From: Acidobacteriota bacterium
GTDB lineage: Bacteria; Acidobacteriota; Terriglobia; Bryobacterales; Bryobacteraceae
Direction: 5' to 3'
DNA: 64,000 nt
Assembly: GCA_026394075.1 (NCBI GenBank)
Contig: JAPKYX010000087.1
Span: 8,986-72,985, forward strand
Shown here: positions 9,422-17,517 of the stretch, in pieces
How the letters are laid out: every line of letters starts with the position of its first letter
Position numbering within the stretch: the stretch's first letter is position 1
Notes under the pieces: generated by a model
What the model saw: the letters and a program-made list of their open reading frames with translations, nothing else
The model's database searches: none
What the model was told of the DNA's origin: nothing
Translations under genes and position numbers: made by a program

Positions 9422-10108
9422 CTATCGAAACGTTCGTAGCGGTGGTTGGTCTAAATGAGGGATCGCGTTGAAGCTGATCAAACGCACATCGCCCTGTTGC
9501 ACCCGGAGCGTAGTGACGGAGGCGTTGTAGCAGGCACCGGCCAGCTTCATCGCGTTCTCGTCATTCGCATCCAGCAACGCGGCCAGCCAAAGACCGATGG
9601 GGGTGGCGGAAGTAAAGATGGCCAGATGGCCGCCCGCATCCACACGAGCCGTCACGTCCATGGCCGCCCGTACTCGAGCCTTGAAGTGTGGCCAGCTTTC
9701 GCCATCGTAGCTGTACCGCTCCTCCACCCAGGCACGGAAAACCGCCACATCGGTGGACGTCCACTGACGATGCTGCGGCGCGTCGGGTGACTGCACGGCG
9801 GCCTTCAAGGCGTCGTACTCGCGTGCAAACTCCGGACTGTCGGCATAGAGCTTGGGGGCCAAGCCTCGATAGACGGCATCGAGGTCAAACTCGGCCAAGC
9901 GAGGTTCAATCTCGGGCTCGCGAGCAGCGTGACGGGCGGTCTGGATCTGGCGACTTAAGCCGCCGGAGATGACATGGTCGAGCACGATGCCTTCCTGCTG
10001 AAACCACGCGCCCAGGCGCTGCGCTTGCAGGATGCCCAGTTCGGAAAGCGTATCGTAGTTCTGCCGGGAACCGGCTTGGCCGTGGCGGACCAGATAGACG
10101 CGGCTCAT
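9422..10108 (-). CDS. Histidine phosphatase family protein
   Basis: This 228-residue protein has the phosphohistidine motif VRHGQAG (R8-H9-G10) at the N-terminus and the general alpha/beta fold of the phosphoglycerate-mutase-like superfamily. The second catalytic histidine normally found late in the protein is not obvious: the corresponding stretch reads 'HLAIFTSATPIGLWLAAL'. Its start codon overlaps the phosphotransferase stop by 4 bases (ATGA), so the two are translationally coupled. In this operon type the phosphatase accompanies the kinase and the ACAD11-like enzyme; whether it acts on a phosphorylated acyl intermediate is unknown. Confidence 0.88.
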   Translation of the reverse strand: MSRVYLVRHGQAGSRQNYDTLSELGILQAQRLGAWFQQEGIVLDHVISGGLSRQIQTARHAAREPEIEPRLAEFDLDAVYRGLAPKLYADSPEFAREYDALKAAVQSPDAPQHRQWTSTDVAVFRAWVEERYSYDGESWPHFKARVRAAMDVTARVDAGGHLAIFTSATPIGLWLAALLDANDENAMKLAGACYNASVTTLRVQQGDVRLISFNAIPHLDQPPLRTFR

Positions 10109-11079
10109 GCTTGACGCTCCGCCAAGCGAGTGGCCTGTTCCACCAGATAGCGGACACGGGGGCCGAAGTCTTTGAAGCGATCATCGCGCGTTTGGCCGCG
10201 CACCCAACGGACGTAGATTTGTTGAAGGATCACAGCGAGCTTGAAAACTCCCAGGGTCTCATACCAGCCGATGCGGCTGAGGTCGCGGCCCGTGCGCTGG
10301 GCATAGCGCGCGATCAACTGTTCGCGCGAGTACCAGCCGCCGCCGTCAGGCGCGGAATAGGCACTGCCGATGGTCCAGTAGCAGAGCGTCAAGCCGACGT
10401 CGGCCAGCGGATCGCCGACGGTGGTCATCTCCCAATCGAGCACTGCCTCGACGCCGGAAAGGTCAGCCTTCAAGACGACGTTGTCCAGCTTGTAGTCGTT
10501 GTGCACGATGCCGGGCGCGCCTTGCTGCGGAATAGACCGGCGCAGATAGTCCATCACGAAGCTCATGTCCGGGCGGTCCGGCGTTTCAGCCAGCAGCCAG
10601 CGTTCGCTCCAGCCGGAGACTTGACGATCGAGAAACCCTTCGGGCTTGCCGATGGGCAGGTAGATCTGGTGCAGGTCGGCCAAGCAATCGACAAAGGACT
10701 CACTCAGTCGCTGCGCGGCGGCGGGCTGAACCGTCGAGGGATCCCGCAAGATGACACCGCGGCGGCGCTCCATGAGATAGAACGTGGCACCGATCACGGC
10801 CGGGTCTTCGCAAAGACGGTGGACCTTGGGCGCCGGAGGGAAAACCGGGTTCAGCGCTTCGAGGATCCGGTACTCCCGCGCCATGTCGTGCGCCTTGGGC
10901 GGCACCGGCCCCAGCGGCGCGCGGCGGAGTACGTACTCGGCGGAAGGCGTGCGGATCAGATAGGTTAAGTTCGAGTGGCCGCCAGGGAACTGCTCCACTT
11001 CGACGGGCTCGCCTAACCAACGAGTGAGCGATTCGATGGGCAATTCTTCGCCGGCGCGGACGGGTGCTGTGTCAGACAT
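10105..11079 (-). CDS. Phosphotransferase family protein (APH fold, ACAD10/11-type kinase)
   Basis: 324 residues from the ATG at 11079; a longer open frame upstream would run into the divergent enoyl-CoA hydratase gene and is rejected. The protein-kinase-like APH fold is shown by the Brenner motif 'HNDYKLDNVVL' (H-x-D-x4-N) and the metal-binding 'LDWEMTTVGDPLADVGLTL'. The N-terminal 'FPGGHSNLTYLI' is the nucleotide loop of this subfamily. Homologous domains in ACAD10/11 and in LvaA phosphorylate 4-hydroxyacyl-CoA esters. First gene of a four-gene operon (kinase, phosphatase, dehydrogenase, SDR). The promoter must lie within the 24-base gap to the divergent gene. Confidence 0.88.
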   Translation of the reverse strand: MSDTAPVRAGEELPIESLTRWLGEPVEVEQFPGGHSNLTYLIRTPSAEYVLRRAPLGPVPPKAHDMAREYRILEALNPVFPPAPKVHRLCEDPAVIGATFYLMERRRGVILRDPSTVQPAAAQRLSESFVDCLADLHQIYLPIGKPEGFLDRQVSGWSERWLLAETPDRPDMSFVMDYLRRSIPQQGAPGIVHNDYKLDNVVLKADLSGVEAVLDWEMTTVGDPLADVGLTLCYWTIGSAYSAPDGGGWYSREQLIARYAQRTGRDLSRIGWYETLGVFKLAVILQQIYVRWVRGQTRDDRFKDFGPRVRYLVEQATRLAERQA

Positions 11080-11090
11080 GCGCGAAGCTT

Positions 11091-11097
11091 TATCATA
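11091..11097. promoter_or_regulatory. Overlapping divergent -10 elements (bidirectional promoter)
   Basis: TATCATA reads as TATCAT on the plus strand (11091-11096) and TATGAT on the minus strand (11097-11092). The plus-strand hexamer ends 7 bases before the GTG at 11104, predicting a leaderless message for the hydratase. The minus-strand hexamer predicts a leader of only about 6 bases before the ATG at 11079. No convincing -35 hexamer was found for either direction. Confidence 0.5.
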
Positions 11098-11103
11098 CGG
11101 TTC

Positions 11104-11847
11104 GTGGAACACCTCCAGTACGAACTGACCGACGGCATCGCCGTTCTCACACTGAAGCGAGGCAAGGCGAACGCGATCCATCTGCCCATGATCACGGAGA
11201 TGGCGGCCGCGTTTGAGCGAGCCACCGAAGAGGCGGCGGCGATTGTCTGGTCCAGCGGATGCCCGCGTTTCTTCTCCGCCGGCTTTGACGTGAACGAGGT
11301 GTTCACTTATGACCGCGCGCAGTTGACCGAGTTTCTGGGCACTTTCTCCCGCCTGCAGCAGAGCATCCTCCACTGCCCCAAGCCAGTAGTCGCGGCACTG
11401 CCCGGGCAGACTTACGCGGGTGGCGCGATCCTGGCGCTGTCATGCGACTTCCGGGTGATGGCTGATGGCCCCTACGGGTTCGCGCTGACGGAGGTCAACA
11501 TCGGCGTCAATCTACCGCCCTCCATCTTCCACCTGCTAGCCAGCGCCGTCGGCGTGCCCAAGGCGCGCCAGATGTTCCTGACCGGCGAGCCGATCTTCGC
11601 ATCGCAGGCGTTCGCCATGGGCTTGGTGCATGAGCTGGCGGATGAATCAGAGGTCACCGATAAAGCGATCGCCTGGGCCAAGAAACTGGCGGCCAAACCG
11701 GCGGGCACCTATGCGGCGATCAAGCGGACAATGCTCGACTCCATCCACTTGTCGCGAACGGACGAGTTGGTGGTGGATGTGGACGCCTGGTTCACACCGG
11801 AAGCCGCGGAGTTCAAGAAGAGATTGCGGGAGAAGCTGGCGAAGTAG
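11104..11847 (+). CDS. Enoyl-CoA hydratase/isomerase family protein
   Basis: 247 residues with the crotonase fold: 'ADGPYGFALTEVNIGVNLPP', 'ALPGQTYAGGAILALSCDFRVM' (oxyanion-hole and CoA-binding region) and 'LTGEPIFASQAFAMGLVHELAD'. The catalytic glutamates of classical hydratases are not clearly both present: the stretch reads 'EVNIGVNLPPSIF', more like the isomerase branch. The start is GTG, 7 bases after a -10-like TATCAT. It is divergent from the operon encoding the ACAD11-like dehydrogenase and probably hydrates or isomerises the enoyl-CoA product; this is inferred from context. Confidence 0.92.
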   Translation: MEHLQYELTDGIAVLTLKRGKANAIHLPMITEMAAAFERATEEAAAIVWSSGCPRFFSAGFDVNEVFTYDRAQLTEFLGTFSRLQQSILHCPKPVVAALPGQTYAGGAILALSCDFRVMADGPYGFALTEVNIGVNLPPSIFHLLASAVGVPKARQMFLTGEPIFASQAFAMGLVHELADESEVTDKAIAWAKKLAAKPAGTYAAIKRTMLDSIHLSRTDELVVDVDAWFTPEAAEFKKRLREKLAK

Positions 11848-11878
11848 GAGTGCCTGCACGGGCTGTTATCATGCAGGC

Positions 11879-12199
11879 ATGAAGGCGATCCAGTACACAA
11901 TTCGGGGAATTCCGGAGGAGTTGGACCGGGTGCTGCGTCAGAAGGCCCGGCAGAAGAAGGTGAGTCTGAATCAGGTGGTGTTGGAAGACCTGGCCTCGAT
12001 GTGCCAAGTCGAGCGCAAGAAGCGTGACCTTTCGGGAATTGCCGGCCGGTGGGTGGAAGACCCCGGCTTCGATGCCGTCATCGCCGCGCAACGGCCCGTA
12101 AACTGGGAGATGTGGAATGAGGATCCTGCTCGACACCAACCGGCTGACCGACCTGTTACGAGGCGATCCGGCCCTCGTCCGGCTCGTCGAGCAAGCTGA
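11879..12199 (+). CDS. VapB/FitA-type ribbon-helix-helix antitoxin with a C-terminal extension
   Basis: The ATG at 11879 begins 'MKAIQYTIRGIPEELDRVLR', a ribbon-helix-helix DNA-binding domain (strand 'QYTIRGI', then two helices to about residue 45). Residues 46-79 ('RDLSGIAGRWVEDPGFDAVIAAQRPVNWEMW') are the usual toxin-binding tail of FitA-like antitoxins. Normally the frame stops here, at the toxin ATG. In this copy it stays open for another 27 residues inside the toxin gene, giving 106 residues and an overlap of 83 bases. A -10-like TATCAT at 11867-11872 ends 7 bases before the ATG, so the message may be leaderless. Confidence 0.82.
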   Translation: MKAIQYTIRGIPEELDRVLRQKARQKKVSLNQVVLEDLASMCQVERKKRDLSGIAGRWVEDPGFDAVIAAQRPVNWEMWNEDPARHQPADRPVTRRSGPRPARRAS

Positions 12200-12497
12200 C
12201 GAAGTCTGGCTGCCTTATGTGGTGCTAGCCGAGATCAAGGCGGGCTTTCTGGGTGGCACGCGGCTCAGCGAGAATATTGCTCTGCTGGCGGCTTTGCTGG
12301 CCACAGGCGTCACCGTTCTATACGCGGACGAACAAACCGTTGAGGCTTATGCGCGGCTCTTTGTCCAATTGAAGTCCGCTGGGACACCGATCCCCGACAA
12401 TGATCTTTGGATTGGTGCGCTCGCGCTGCAACACGGTCTGGTGCTGGTCACCCGCGATGCCCACTTCAAGAAGATTCCGCAGCTGCAATTGAACTAG
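12117..12497 (+). CDS. PIN domain toxin, VapC/FitB type
   Basis: 126 residues, full length for a PIN ribonuclease. The conserved acidic residues are present: D6 in 'LLDTN', E in 'LAEIKAGF' (about residue 41), D in 'IPDNDLWIGALAL' (about residue 95) and D in 'VTRDAHF' (about residue 113). These should bind Mg2+ and cleave RNA. It overlaps the 3' end of the antitoxin, the normal arrangement for translational coupling. It appears intact, in contrast to the other damaged toxin loci in the window. Confidence 0.92.
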   Translation: MRILLDTNRLTDLLRGDPALVRLVEQADEVWLPYVVLAEIKAGFLGGTRLSENIALLAALLATGVTVLYADEQTVEAYARLFVQLKSAGTPIPDNDLWIGALALQHGLVLVTRDAHFKKIPQLQLN

Positions 12498-12506
12498 CCG
12501 CGCAAA

Positions 12507-14918
12507 CTACGCCAGTTCAACACCGTGCGCGGCAACCGCGCCGGCTTCCAGCGCGGCGGTGGGGGCAAGCAGCGCCGCCACCAAACGGGCGGCCACCACC
12601 TTCCCGGCATCGCCCACTTCACCTACGGGACCCACACAACTGGGGCAGCCCGATTCGCAGGGGCAAGCGGCGATCAGGTCGCGGGCCATTTCCAGCAGCT
12701 TGGGGACACGGCGGTACAGGGGTTCGGATTGGCCGATGCCGCCGGGGTAGTTGTCGTAGAGGAAGAGGTCCGGCTCAAACTTCGGTTGCCCTTGGCTCGC
12801 GTCTTCGCTGACCGCGAGACCCAGGTCACGCGGGTCGCACATCACCAGCAGGGCACCCACGCCGCGCAGGATGTTGCCCAGGCCGGCGATGCCGTTCTGG
12901 CGTTCTGATGGCGTCAGGTCAGCGAACTGGGCCAGGAAGCTTTCGCCGAAGTGGAGCCAGAAGGACGTCGTATGCATCTCCTGCTCCGGCATCGACAAGT
13001 TCCCCGCCCCGATGTTTTCCAGCGTGTAGAACTTGATCTTCTTAAAGCCCACCACCTGCCGGTTCACCCGCACATCGCCATGGATGACGCGCACCCCCGG
13101 CACCAGATCGGCTGCGGCAAACTCTTCCAGCGACTTCACCTGCGAATGCTCAATCGCGGTGGTGAAGTAATCGCACTCGACGCGGCGGACAAAAGCCTTG
13201 CGCTGCTCGTAATCGAACTTCTCCACCTGGTACTGGCGCGCCTCGTGCAAGTAGATTGCTTTCTCGTGCAACTCGGTGAGCGCAGCGGGAAAGGCCACCT
13301 CCGCGATCACTTCTTCGCCCGATCCCGCGCCACCGTAGCCGGCGTTAAAAGCATTGCGCTCAATCACGATGAAGTTGTCGCTGGTCACCGCACGGAGACT
13401 GACCGTGTCAGCGGGATAGGTATCGGAAACCCAATGCCAGGCATCTCGCGAATGATGCAGAAAGCCGGCGTCCTTCAGGAACTCGCAGGGCTCAGCCGTG
13501 TCGTGCGGACCAAATTTTTCGCCATCCCGGATGGGCAGTTCGAAGGCGGCGCACTTCAAGTGGTTCAGCAGAATCTCGGCGTTGTTGGCGTTGATGTGTG
13601 CTTCCTCGGGCGGGCGATCAAAGAAGTATTGCGGGTGCTCCACAATATACTGGTCCAGCGGTGCCGACGAAGCCACCAGCACGGCCAGCGAGGTCCGTTG
13701 CCGGCGGCCCGCGCGACCCGCGCGCTGCCATGTGGAGGCAATGGTGCCGGGGTATCCGGCCATGATCACCGAATCCAGAGAGCCGATATCAATACCGAGT
13801 TCCAGCGCGTTGGTGGCGACGACGCCGCGGATGGTCCCTTCGCGCAGCTCCCGCTCAATCGTCCGGCGCTCCTTCGGCAAGTAGCCACCGCGATAGCCCC
13901 GGATAGTCTCACTGGGGTAGGGGCCTTTTTCGGAAGCCTCTTTTAGGTACTTCACCAGGATCTCGGTGGCCAGGGGATCATTGGCGAACACCAGCGTCTG
14001 CGCGCCGCGTTCGATCGATTCGACCGCCAGCCGCCGGGTCTCGTGCAGGTAGCTGCGGCGGATGCCCAGCTGTTGATTCACCACCGGCGGGTTGTAGAAG
14101 ACGAAGTACTTTTCGCCCTGCGGCGCGCCGTTGCGATCGACCAGCTCAAACGGCTCCTCGCAGATCGCCTGCGCGAGTTCCCGGGGATTGGCGATGGTGG
14201 CCGACGAGCAGATGAACTGCGGTTTCGACCCGTAGAACTCCGCGATACGCTTCACCCGGCGCAGCACATTGGCCAGATGGCTGCCATAGACACCGCGATA
14301 GTAGTGCAGTTCGTCGATGACAAAGTAGCGGAGGTTCTCAAACAGCTTGGCCCACTTGGTGTGATGCGGCAGGATCCCGGTGTGCAGCATGTCGGGATTG
14401 GTCAGTACCACCTGCGCCCGCTCCCGGATGGCTTTGCGGGCATCCGGCGGTGTATCGCCGTCATAGGTGAACGCCTTGATGTCAGCGCCCAGTGCGGTGA
14501 CGGCCGCGTTGAACTCGTGCATCTGGTCTTCCGCCAGTGCCTTGGTGGGGAACAGGTAAACGGCCCGCGCCCCGGGTTCATTCAGCAGGCGGTTCAGCAC
14601 CGGCAGGTTGTAGCAGAGCGTTTTTCCGGATGCCGTCGGCGTCACCACGGCGACGTTGCGGCCGGCATGAGTATGCGCAAAAGCTTCCGCCTGGTGCGTG
14701 TACAAAGCCGCCACGCCGCGCGCCGTCAAGGCCTCGCGCAAACGGGGGTCTACTTCACCCGGCAACTCAACGGACTGGGCCTCGCGGGCGGGCTGGTGGT
14801 GGATGGCCCGGATGGGCGAATTGGGCCGGGCCTGCAATTCTTCGAAACGGCGCAGAGCGGTTTCGACGCTTTGGGATCGCGTCGGGGCAGGCAGATCGAA
14901 CAGGGAAGGCGTCGCCAT
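12507..14918 (-). CDS. DEAD/DEAH-box helicase with DUF1998 zinc-binding domain (YprA-like)
   Basis: 803 residues. The N-terminal RecA-like domain has motif I 'TPTASGKT', motif II 'DELH' and motif III 'SSAT'. The second RecA-like domain has 'VATNALELGIDIG' and 'QRAGRAGR'. The C-terminal DUF1998 (MZB) region ends in a four-cysteine cluster, C-x-C-x3-C-x2-C, in 'CPCESGCPSC'. This architecture matches the YprA/MrfA and Hrq1 family of 3'-5' DNA helicases, of which Bacillus MrfA acts in repair of mitomycin-C damage. A role in DNA repair is therefore likely. The gene is convergent with vapC, 9 bases away. Confidence 0.92.
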   Translation of the reverse strand: MATPSLFDLPAPTRSQSVETALRRFEELQARPNSPIRAIHHQPAREAQSVELPGEVDPRLREALTARGVAALYTHQAEAFAHTHAGRNVAVVTPTASGKTLCYNLPVLNRLLNEPGARAVYLFPTKALAEDQMHEFNAAVTALGADIKAFTYDGDTPPDARKAIRERAQVVLTNPDMLHTGILPHHTKWAKLFENLRYFVIDELHYYRGVYGSHLANVLRRVKRIAEFYGSKPQFICSSATIANPRELAQAICEEPFELVDRNGAPQGEKYFVFYNPPVVNQQLGIRRSYLHETRRLAVESIERGAQTLVFANDPLATEILVKYLKEASEKGPYPSETIRGYRGGYLPKERRTIERELREGTIRGVVATNALELGIDIGSLDSVIMAGYPGTIASTWQRAGRAGRRQRTSLAVLVASSAPLDQYIVEHPQYFFDRPPEEAHINANNAEILLNHLKCAAFELPIRDGEKFGPHDTAEPCEFLKDAGFLHHSRDAWHWVSDTYPADTVSLRAVTSDNFIVIERNAFNAGYGGAGSGEEVIAEVAFPAALTELHEKAIYLHEARQYQVEKFDYEQRKAFVRRVECDYFTTAIEHSQVKSLEEFAAADLVPGVRVIHGDVRVNRQVVGFKKIKFYTLENIGAGNLSMPEQEMHTTSFWLHFGESFLAQFADLTPSERQNGIAGLGNILRGVGALLVMCDPRDLGLAVSEDASQGQPKFEPDLFLYDNYPGGIGQSEPLYRRVPKLLEMARDLIAACPCESGCPSCVGPVGEVGDAGKVVAARLVAALLAPTAALEAGAVAAHGVELA

Positions 14919-15078
14919 TTTCGCTTTTTCTTCGGCTCTAGATGAGCGTAACGCGAAGCGGCGCCGGGTGCAAGTGAGCAGATCCAGGGGAGCCAGAACA
15001 ATCCGGAGCTACCGGATCAGCCGAGGCTTCCAGGCGGGCCACCGCGCCCGGCGAACCGGGCGTGGCGATAGGCGCGAA

Positions 15079-15426
15079 TTACTTGTTGCGGACGAACTCG
15101 TAGCGCTCGAGGGTGGCGGCCACTTGAGGAAGGTCAGCGGTATCCTTGGCCGACCGGCGGATCACTTTTCCGCGGCACAGCAGTTCCACCGCATCCTGCG
15201 CCGTCGAGGGCAGCGTGATGCGATATTCAATCGGATCGCCTACTTCAAAAGCAGTTTGAGACTGAAACAGCACCCCACCCGAGGAGAGGTTCCTTGTTTC
15301 ACAGGTCTCGAATTTCGCCGCACCCGCGGGCCGCAATTGAAGCGGCAACTTGAGTTCGAAGCGTTTAAATCGTCGTTGATCAGTCACAGACTCTATTACT
15401 CTACGGCCTGAGGAGGAAGTTTTCAA
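15079..15426 (-). CDS. PilZ domain protein
   Basis: 115 residues making a single PilZ domain. The two cyclic-di-GMP-binding signatures are visible: an arginine-rich 'RRFKRFEL' (about residues 18-25, R-x3-R) and 'NLSSGGVLF' (about residues 45-53, the [D/N]-x-S-x-x-G motif). A stand-alone PilZ protein usually acts as a c-di-GMP effector on a partner; no obvious partner is adjacent. A 7-base-pair hairpin (15045-15062, CGCCCGG-CGAA-CCGGGCG) lies just downstream but has no T-run. The gene is divergent from the small membrane-protein gene at 15491. Confidence 0.88.
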   Translation of the reverse strand: MKTSSSGRRVIESVTDQRRFKRFELKLPLQLRPAGAAKFETCETRNLSSGGVLFQSQTAFEVGDPIEYRITLPSTAQDAVELLCRGKVIRRSAKDTADLPQVAATLERYEFVRNK

Positions 15427-15490
15427 GCAGAAACCGGATCGAAAGATAGCAAAAAGCCCTAGTACTCTCAGTGACGTAGTTTACAACCGC

Positions 15491-15730
15491 TTGTCTCCAC
15501 CCGCGGCACTGTTACGATGGGATCGAGTGTTCCGAAAAGTATGGCGCATCAGTGCGGGCGTGGGGCTGATTCTGATCGGCATCGTGGGCCTCATTCTACC
15601 GGTGATGCCCGGGTGGGTCTTTATCATTCCCGGGCTGGTGATTTTGGGCGACTACTTCCCGCCCATCAAGCGTCTGCTCGATTGGGCCAAGGCGAAACTG
15701 GAAGCCGAAAAGGCTAAGCACTTCAAGTAG
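15491..15730 (+). CDS. PGPGW-type small transmembrane protein
   Basis: 79 residues. An amphipathic N-terminus is followed by two closely spaced membrane helices, about residues 19-36 and 40-55, with 'LPVMPGWVFIIPGLVILG' between and within them; this resembles the PGPGW family. The C-terminus is charged ('KAKLEAEKAKHFK'). The TTG at 15491 is the earliest start; the in-frame GTG at 15527 is an alternative and would leave 67 residues with both helices intact. Function of the family is unknown. Confidence 0.75.
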   Translation: MSPPAALLRWDRVFRKVWRISAGVGLILIGIVGLILPVMPGWVFIIPGLVILGDYFPPIKRLLDWAKAKLEAEKAKHFK

Positions 15731-15792
15731 GGGCCAGCCAGCCATCAAACAGGATGGGGGCAACGTTGCAGTGGCGCGCGTCCCGGCGCACT

Positions 15793-17136
15793 CTATTCGC
15801 GAACGCGGGGGCGGGAATAGAGGAAGTAGATACCCAAGCCGGCGGCCAGCCAAACGAAGAACAGCAGCCAGGTTTGCAAAGGCAAGCTCAGCATCAATAG
15901 CAGGCAGGAAAAGACGCTGATCAGCGGCAGCCATGGCACCAGCGGTACGCGGAAGCTGCGAGGCCGGTCCGGCTGCGTACGCCGTAACACGATCACCGCA
16001 ATACTGGCGATCACAAAGGCGAACAGCGTACCGATGTTAGACAAATCAGCAAAGGTGCCTATGTCCCACACCATAGCCGGTAAGCCGACAAACAAACCAG
16101 CCACCCAGGTGGAGATATGTGGGGTTTTGTATTGCGAATGTAGGCGAGAGAAGATACCCGGCAGCAACCTGTCCCGTGACATCGCAAACCACACCCGAGC
16201 CTGGCCGTACTGAAAGACCAGCAGCGAAGACACCATGCCCGTCAGCGCCCCGATGGCCACCAGCCACCGGACGTTGGCATACCCCAGGTTCTTCAGCACG
16301 GTCACGACTGGTGCCGCATTGCCCAAGGTCTGCCAGTTGGCGACGCCGGTCAGCACCAGTGCCACGCCAGCATAGAGAATGGTGCAGATGAACAGCGTGG
16401 CGATGATGCCGATGGGCAAGTCGCGCTGGGGGTTCTTGCATTCTTCCGCCGCGGTGGAGACGCTGTCGAAGCCGATGTAGGTAAAGAAGACGATGGCCGC
16501 GCCGGTCATTACGCCGGGCAGGCCGTTGGGGAAGAACGGATTCCAGTTCTGGATATCGACGTGCTTCGAACCCACGACGATGAAGACGAGAATCACGGCG
16601 ATCTTCACCAGCACCATGATGTTGTTGGCATTGGCCGATTCCTTCACGCCTCGGACCAGCATCCAGGTGAGCAGCATCAGGATGATGAAGGCCGAGATGT
16701 TGACGTGGCCGGTGTAGGCTCCATTCATGAACATCGGCTCGGATAGATATTGCGGCAACGCCAGGCCAAACCGCTCCAGCACATCGTTGACGTGCGCCGA
16801 AAATCCGACCGCGACGGCCATGTTGGAGACGGCATACTCCAAAATCAGATCCCAGCCGATAATCCAGGCCACAATCTCGCCCAGCGCGGCATAGGCGTAC
16901 GTGTAGGTGCCGCCGGCGATGGGGATCATCGAGGCCAGCTCCGCGTAGCAGAGCGCCGCAAAGCTGCACGCCAGGGCCACTAGGACGAACGAGAGAGAGA
17001 TGCCGGGGCCTGCACCCAGGCGGCCGACCGTCGAGACCGCGTTCGTACCTTCCCGCAGCAGATCGAGGACCGGCGCATTCAGGATGGAGCTGAAGCTCAT
17101 AGTCTGGCACCAATGCCCAAGGCCGTCAGTGTCCAC
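15793..17136 (-). CDS. Amino acid permease (APC/CAT family), N-terminally disrupted
   Basis: The open frame covers the body of a cationic-amino-acid-transporter-type permease: 'SMIPIAGGTYTYAYAALGE', 'WIIGWDLILEYAVS', 'FFTYIGFDSVSTAAEECKNPQRDLP' and 'SRLHSQYKTPHISTW' are typical of this family. About eleven helices are present. The first helix is not: the natural N-terminus (17225-17106) is in another frame and stops after 'LTALGIGA', exactly where the substrate-binding 'GAGIFVLTG' should follow. The body resumes at about 17100 with 'MSFSSILNAPVLDLL'. As it stands the gene should not make a working transporter. Confidence 0.75.
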   Translation of the reverse strand: MDTDGLGHWCQTMSFSSILNAPVLDLLREGTNAVSTVGRLGAGPGISLSFVLVALACSFAALCYAELASMIPIAGGTYTYAYAALGEIVAWIIGWDLILEYAVSNMAVAVGFSAHVNDVLERFGLALPQYLSEPMFMNGAYTGHVNISAFIILMLLTWMLVRGVKESANANNIMVLVKIAVILVFIVVGSKHVDIQNWNPFFPNGLPGVMTGAAIVFFTYIGFDSVSTAAEECKNPQRDLPIGIIATLFICTILYAGVALVLTGVANWQTLGNAAPVVTVLKNLGYANVRWLVAIGALTGMVSSLLVFQYGQARVWFAMSRDRLLPGIFSRLHSQYKTPHISTWVAGLFVGLPAMVWDIGTFADLSNIGTLFAFVIASIAVIVLRRTQPDRPRSFRVPLVPWLPLISVFSCLLLMLSLPLQTWLLFFVWLAAGLGIYFLYSRPRVRE

Positions 17137-17225
17137 GGACCCATGGTCCGTTCCAGGCGCTTGCCGTGCGCTTCGCTGGCGGCCAGCAGCTCATCAATCG
17201 ACTTCGTGCGAAAGTAACCGGACAT
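17097..17225 (-). pseudogene. Detached N-terminal fragment of the amino acid permease
   Basis: The ATG at 17225 opens 42 codons beginning 'MSGYFRTKSIDELLAASEAH' and ending 'WTLTALGIGARL' before TGA. This is the canonical N-terminus and first half of helix 1 of CAT-type permeases. It lies immediately before, but one frame away from, the permease body. The expected remainder of helix 1 is absent, so the damage is a short deletion that is not a multiple of three rather than a simple one-base slip. An assembly error cannot be excluded. Confidence 0.7.
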
Positions 17226-17517
17226 GGGGATCAGGGTAGCAGGCTGGAGGTAGGCGAGGTATGAGATTTGCTTTGACGATGGTTGGCTGGGCCAAGTTTT
17301 TGGGAGACCGTCCCCTCAAGACCAATGAATAGCCCTGAGCCATGTGTCGCCGCGAAGGAACGGCGGGACTGGGACGGGAGCCAAGTGCAGTAGACGCTTT
17401 GGATGTTGGCGTGCTGGTTGAGAAGACGATATCGGCGATCTTGAACACGCCTCATCGGTGATTTCAGCCCCGAACTGCTGAACCTGGAGTAGAGGCAGCA
17501 GAGAAGGAGTAGGAGCA
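17226..17517. other. Intergenic region without recognisable gene
   Basis: About 290 bases between the divergent permease and cytochrome c peroxidase genes. No conserved ORF, RNA or strong hairpin was recognised. The last 20 bases contain two overlapping purine-rich ribosome-binding sequences (AGAAGGAG and TAGGAG) for the peroxidase. Promoters for both neighbours must lie here, but none stands out. Confidence 0.5.

Noticed and set aside
11080-11373. N-terminal extension of the phosphotransferase ORF
   Set aside because: It covers the divergent enoyl-CoA hydratase and has no family similarity; the ATG at 11079 matches the family start.
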